This document shows positions 62,355-64,000 of a DNA stretch of 64,000 nt, in pieces. The notes beneath the pieces were generated by a model. That model worked only from the letters and a program-made list of their open reading frames with translations. It was not told the origin of the DNA and made no database searches. This DNA comes from Candidatus Babeliaceae bacterium (GTDB lineage: Bacteria > Babelota > Babeliae > Babelales > Babelaceae). The stretch covers positions 62,001-126,000 of the forward strand of contig JAFFZZ010000113.1 in assembly GCA_016933915.1 (NCBI GenBank). Direction: 5' to 3'. The translations under genes were made by a program, and so were the position numbers. Every line of letters begins with the position of its first letter. The first letter of the stretch is position 1.

Positions 62355-62383
62355 AAAAAAGGGCCGGTTTTGTAATCGGCCCT
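62355..62383 (-). terminator. Intrinsic terminator of trkH-trkA
   Basis: On the minus strand a 7-bp GC stem (AGGGCCG/CGGCCCT, loop 10 nt) is followed by TTTTTT, 21 nt after the trkA stop. Classical rho-independent form. Confidence 0.85.
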
Positions 62384-62404
62384 CATGTTCTTCATGAGAA
62401 AACG

Positions 62405-63046
62405 TTATTGATCGGCAAATATCTTTAAATGATAGTTTGAACCTGCACAAACAAGAAGATCTTCCTCCCCAATAAGATCTGACGGGGCATATTCTTCAAC
62501 ACGTTCCAAAATCTTTCTTCCCAGAAGCTTTACTTTATATTCACCGTCCCAATCAATAGAACCAGCGCTTCTGTTAACTAAGTTGGAAGGGGTCTTAACA
62601 AGCGCAACAGCATATTCTTCGGTCACCTGAATAAATGGCATCCCCGCAAAACTAAGTTGATCGGCAAGACGAATACCCATCTCTTGCTCTGGCAAAACAA
62701 CATGATCAGCACCTATAAGATCAAGAATGTCGCGATGAATAGGACTAATCGAACGAACTACCACATTTTTTATTTCAAGCCGCTGTTTCAGAAGAGCGGT
62801 AATTAAGATAGATTGCGCAAAGTTTTCACCAACGGCCACAATAACGGTATCTACTCCCTCAACACCGATACTTCGTAATGATTCCTCATCGGTAACTCTC
62901 ATGCAGATCGCCTGCGTCACCAGATCTCGAACAGAGGCAATAACCGATTCATTACTGTCAACAGCCATAACCTCAATACCACGTGCAGCAAGTGTTGTTG
63001 CAACATGATACCCAAAACGGCCAACACCAATAACACAAAATTTCAT
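62405..63046 (-). CDS. TrkA/KtrA-type K+ channel regulatory subunit (RCK)
   Basis: Cytoplasmic ring subunit that gates a Trk/Ktr potassium channel by binding NAD or ATP. About 213 residues. Seen: Rossmann start MKFCVIGVGRFGYHVATTLA with GxGxxG, acidic end of strand 2 VMAVDSNE near 33, TDEESLRSIGVEGVDTVIVAVGE near 62, VVVRSISPIHRDILDLIGADHVVLPEQEMG near 100, then the small RCK_C domain (about 135-213). Start 63046 fits the family; the ATG at 63070 directly follows the trkH stop and would add eight residues. Single RCK unit, so KtrA-like instead of the tandem E. coli TrkA. Confidence 0.92.
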   Translation of the reverse strand: MKFCVIGVGRFGYHVATTLAARGIEVMAVDSNESVIASVRDLVTQAICMRVTDEESLRSIGVEGVDTVIVAVGENFAQSILITALLKQRLEIKNVVVRSISPIHRDILDLIGADHVVLPEQEMGIRLADQLSFAGMPFIQVTEEYAVALVKTPSNLVNRSAGSIDWDGEYKVKLLGRKILERVEEYAPSDLIGEEDLLVCAGSNYHLKIFADQ

Positions 63047-63070
63047 AGAAACACCATTTCCCTTGATCAT

Positions 63071-64000
63071 CTAAACCAGAAGAACATTCTCCTCTGGATA
63101 TTGAAAGTCATTTTTTTCTTTATACTTGCAGATTGCAAGAATAATCGTAAGCGCACTAATACGTCCAATAATCATACTTGCCGCCATAATAAACTTACCG
63201 GTAACGCTCAATTTAGCAGCAAGCCCAAGGGAAACCCCATGGTTTGCAAAAGCTGAGACCGCTTCAAACAGATAGATATGAATAGGAAATTCTGCATAAA
63301 CATCGGGCGTTGAAACAACAAGCAACAAGATGGTAGAAAGTATACACCACATAATACTTGCTGCGACAACAGCAAACGTACGAATAATTTGTTTATACGG
63401 AATACGTCGCCCAAACAGCTCGACATCCTCTCTCCCGCGTATAGCAGCACGAATTGAAGCGAGGGTGAGAACAAATGCAGTAATACGAATCCCCGTTCCA
63501 CCACCAACGGACCCCGGTGAAGAACCAATGAATGCAAAAACAATAATAAGCATGATAGTAACTGGCATAAAAAGCATAGGATCAAGCGTTGTAAAACCAC
63601 AGCTACGCAGCGAAACCGTATTAAAAAGAACGAGATTTATCGTCTCAAAAAATGAATGTCCCCAAAATTGCACCCTTTCGAAATACCACAAAAGAGGTAC
63701 AAAAATGAGAGTCATAAGCGGTGCAAAGCATATAATAATCTTACTATGCAATGTAAAGTGAAGCGACGGCCGCGACTCACCAAGCCACCACCACTTTATA
63801 CGACGCGCAATCTCATAGAGCGGAATAAACCCAAATGAACCGATAACCATGAGCACCGTTGACAGGCCAATCAATGGCATATTTCCTGCTACGGTCGACA
63901 TATCACCATCAGGAAACGGGGCAACCCCAGAATTGCAAAATGAAGAAATACCAAAAAAAAGTGCCGTAAACCAACGAGGATCTCCCGACGGAGATGGATT
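63071..64000 (-). CDS. Trk/Ktr-type K+ transporter membrane subunit, 5' part missing (window edge)
   Basis: Ion-conducting subunit of a Trk/Ktr K+ uptake system. The frame is open to base 64000, so the N-terminal part lies outside the window; 309 codons are visible. Seen: pore loop ISSFCNSGVAPFPDG near the left end of the visible part, GSFGFIPLYEIARR, then NTVSLRSCGFTTLDP (next pore loop with the SCGF filter), SSPGSVGGGTGIRITAF (helix with small residues and the Ktr-type gate) and a last pore loop EAVSAFANHGVSLGL, followed by GRISALTIILAI. The stop is directly followed by the trkA start, so they form one operon ending at 62355. Confidence 0.94.
   Translation of the reverse strand, partial: NPSPSGDPRWFTALFFGISSFCNSGVAPFPDGDMSTVAGNMPLIGLSTVLMVIGSFGFIPLYEIARRIKWWWLGESRPSLHFTLHSKIIICFAPLMTLIFVPLLWYFERVQFWGHSFFETINLVLFNTVSLRSCGFTTLDPMLFMPVTIMLIIVFAFIGSSPGSVGGGTGIRITAFVLTLASIRAAIRGREDVELFGRRIPYKQIIRTFAVVAASIMWCILSTILLLVVSTPDVYAEFPIHIYLFEAVSAFANHGVSLGLAAKLSVTGKFIMAASMIIGRISALTIILAICKYKEKNDFQYPEENVLLV

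Overview
The window looks like chromosome of a Gram-negative, host-associated bacterium with a reduced genome, most like Candidatus Dependentiae (TM6 / Babeliae). That assignment is an inference from gene content, not from a marker phylogeny. Seen directly: single-copy housekeeping genes packed with 1-20 bp gaps or ATGA/TAATG overlaps, Gram-negative envelope genes (BamD-like lipoprotein, LspA, LolC/E-type permease, MurB, MurG, UppS, PBP1A), and a very large share (about 15 genes) of proteins with signal peptides and no recognisable family. There is no phage, plasmid, CRISPR or complete IS. The GC level is moderate, and the standard genetic code is used.

Layout. 1-6.7 kb: a minus-strand operon (BamD-like lipoprotein, yraN, cdsA, unknown secreted protein, tgt cut by the left edge), then gspE/pilB on the plus strand and murB on the minus strand. 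6.7-9.0 kb: two charged secreted unknowns separated by a MITE-like element. 9.1-13.0 kb: operon pheT-lspA-pgpA-comF. 13-18.7 kb: an unknown, an ABC-F ATPase, a secreted unknown, a PfkB-type kinase with a signal-like N-terminus, and a metallo-beta-lactamase-fold hydrolase. 19-26.3 kb: envelope block with uppS, gpsA, a PASTA protein, RNase P RNA (rnpB), a small membrane protein, a bifunctional PBP, murG and a DciA-like gene. 26.4-31 kb: secreted WD40 protein, small secreted basic protein, and a membrane-bound degenerate sigma-54-activator-like regulator. 30.8-37.1 kb: holB, tmk, acyl-CoA ligase-like gene, MsbA-like ABC exporter and a thioredoxin reductase-thioredoxin fusion. 37.2-49.6 kb: mostly secreted or membrane unknowns (FtsH-derived pseudoprotease, kinase-like secreted protein, Cys-rich protein and others) with rpiB, a Lol-type permease and a divergent pgk. 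49.65-61.93 kb: one 12.3-kb gene for a 4093-residue secreted beta-helix/tail-fibre-like protein ending in a C1q/TNF-like domain. 62.1-64 kb: tRNA-Phe(GAA) with a strong promoter, then ktrA/trkA and the 3' part of trkH/ktrB.

How it works together. The housekeeping part covers lipid II and undecaprenyl synthesis, phospholipid head-group chemistry (cdsA, gpsA, pgpA), lipoprotein maturation and sorting, replication accessory factors (holB, tmk, dciA) and K+ uptake. The accessory part is envelope- or host-directed. Three degenerate or rewired enzymes stand out: an FtsH homologue whose HEAGH motif is lost, a sigma-54-type activator without Walker A or GAFTGA, and a secreted protein with a PI3/4-kinase-like catalytic loop. 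Several normally soluble enzymes (UppS, MurG, TrxB, PfkB) carry an added N-terminal membrane segment.

All function calls come from reading motifs by eye; no database search was run.
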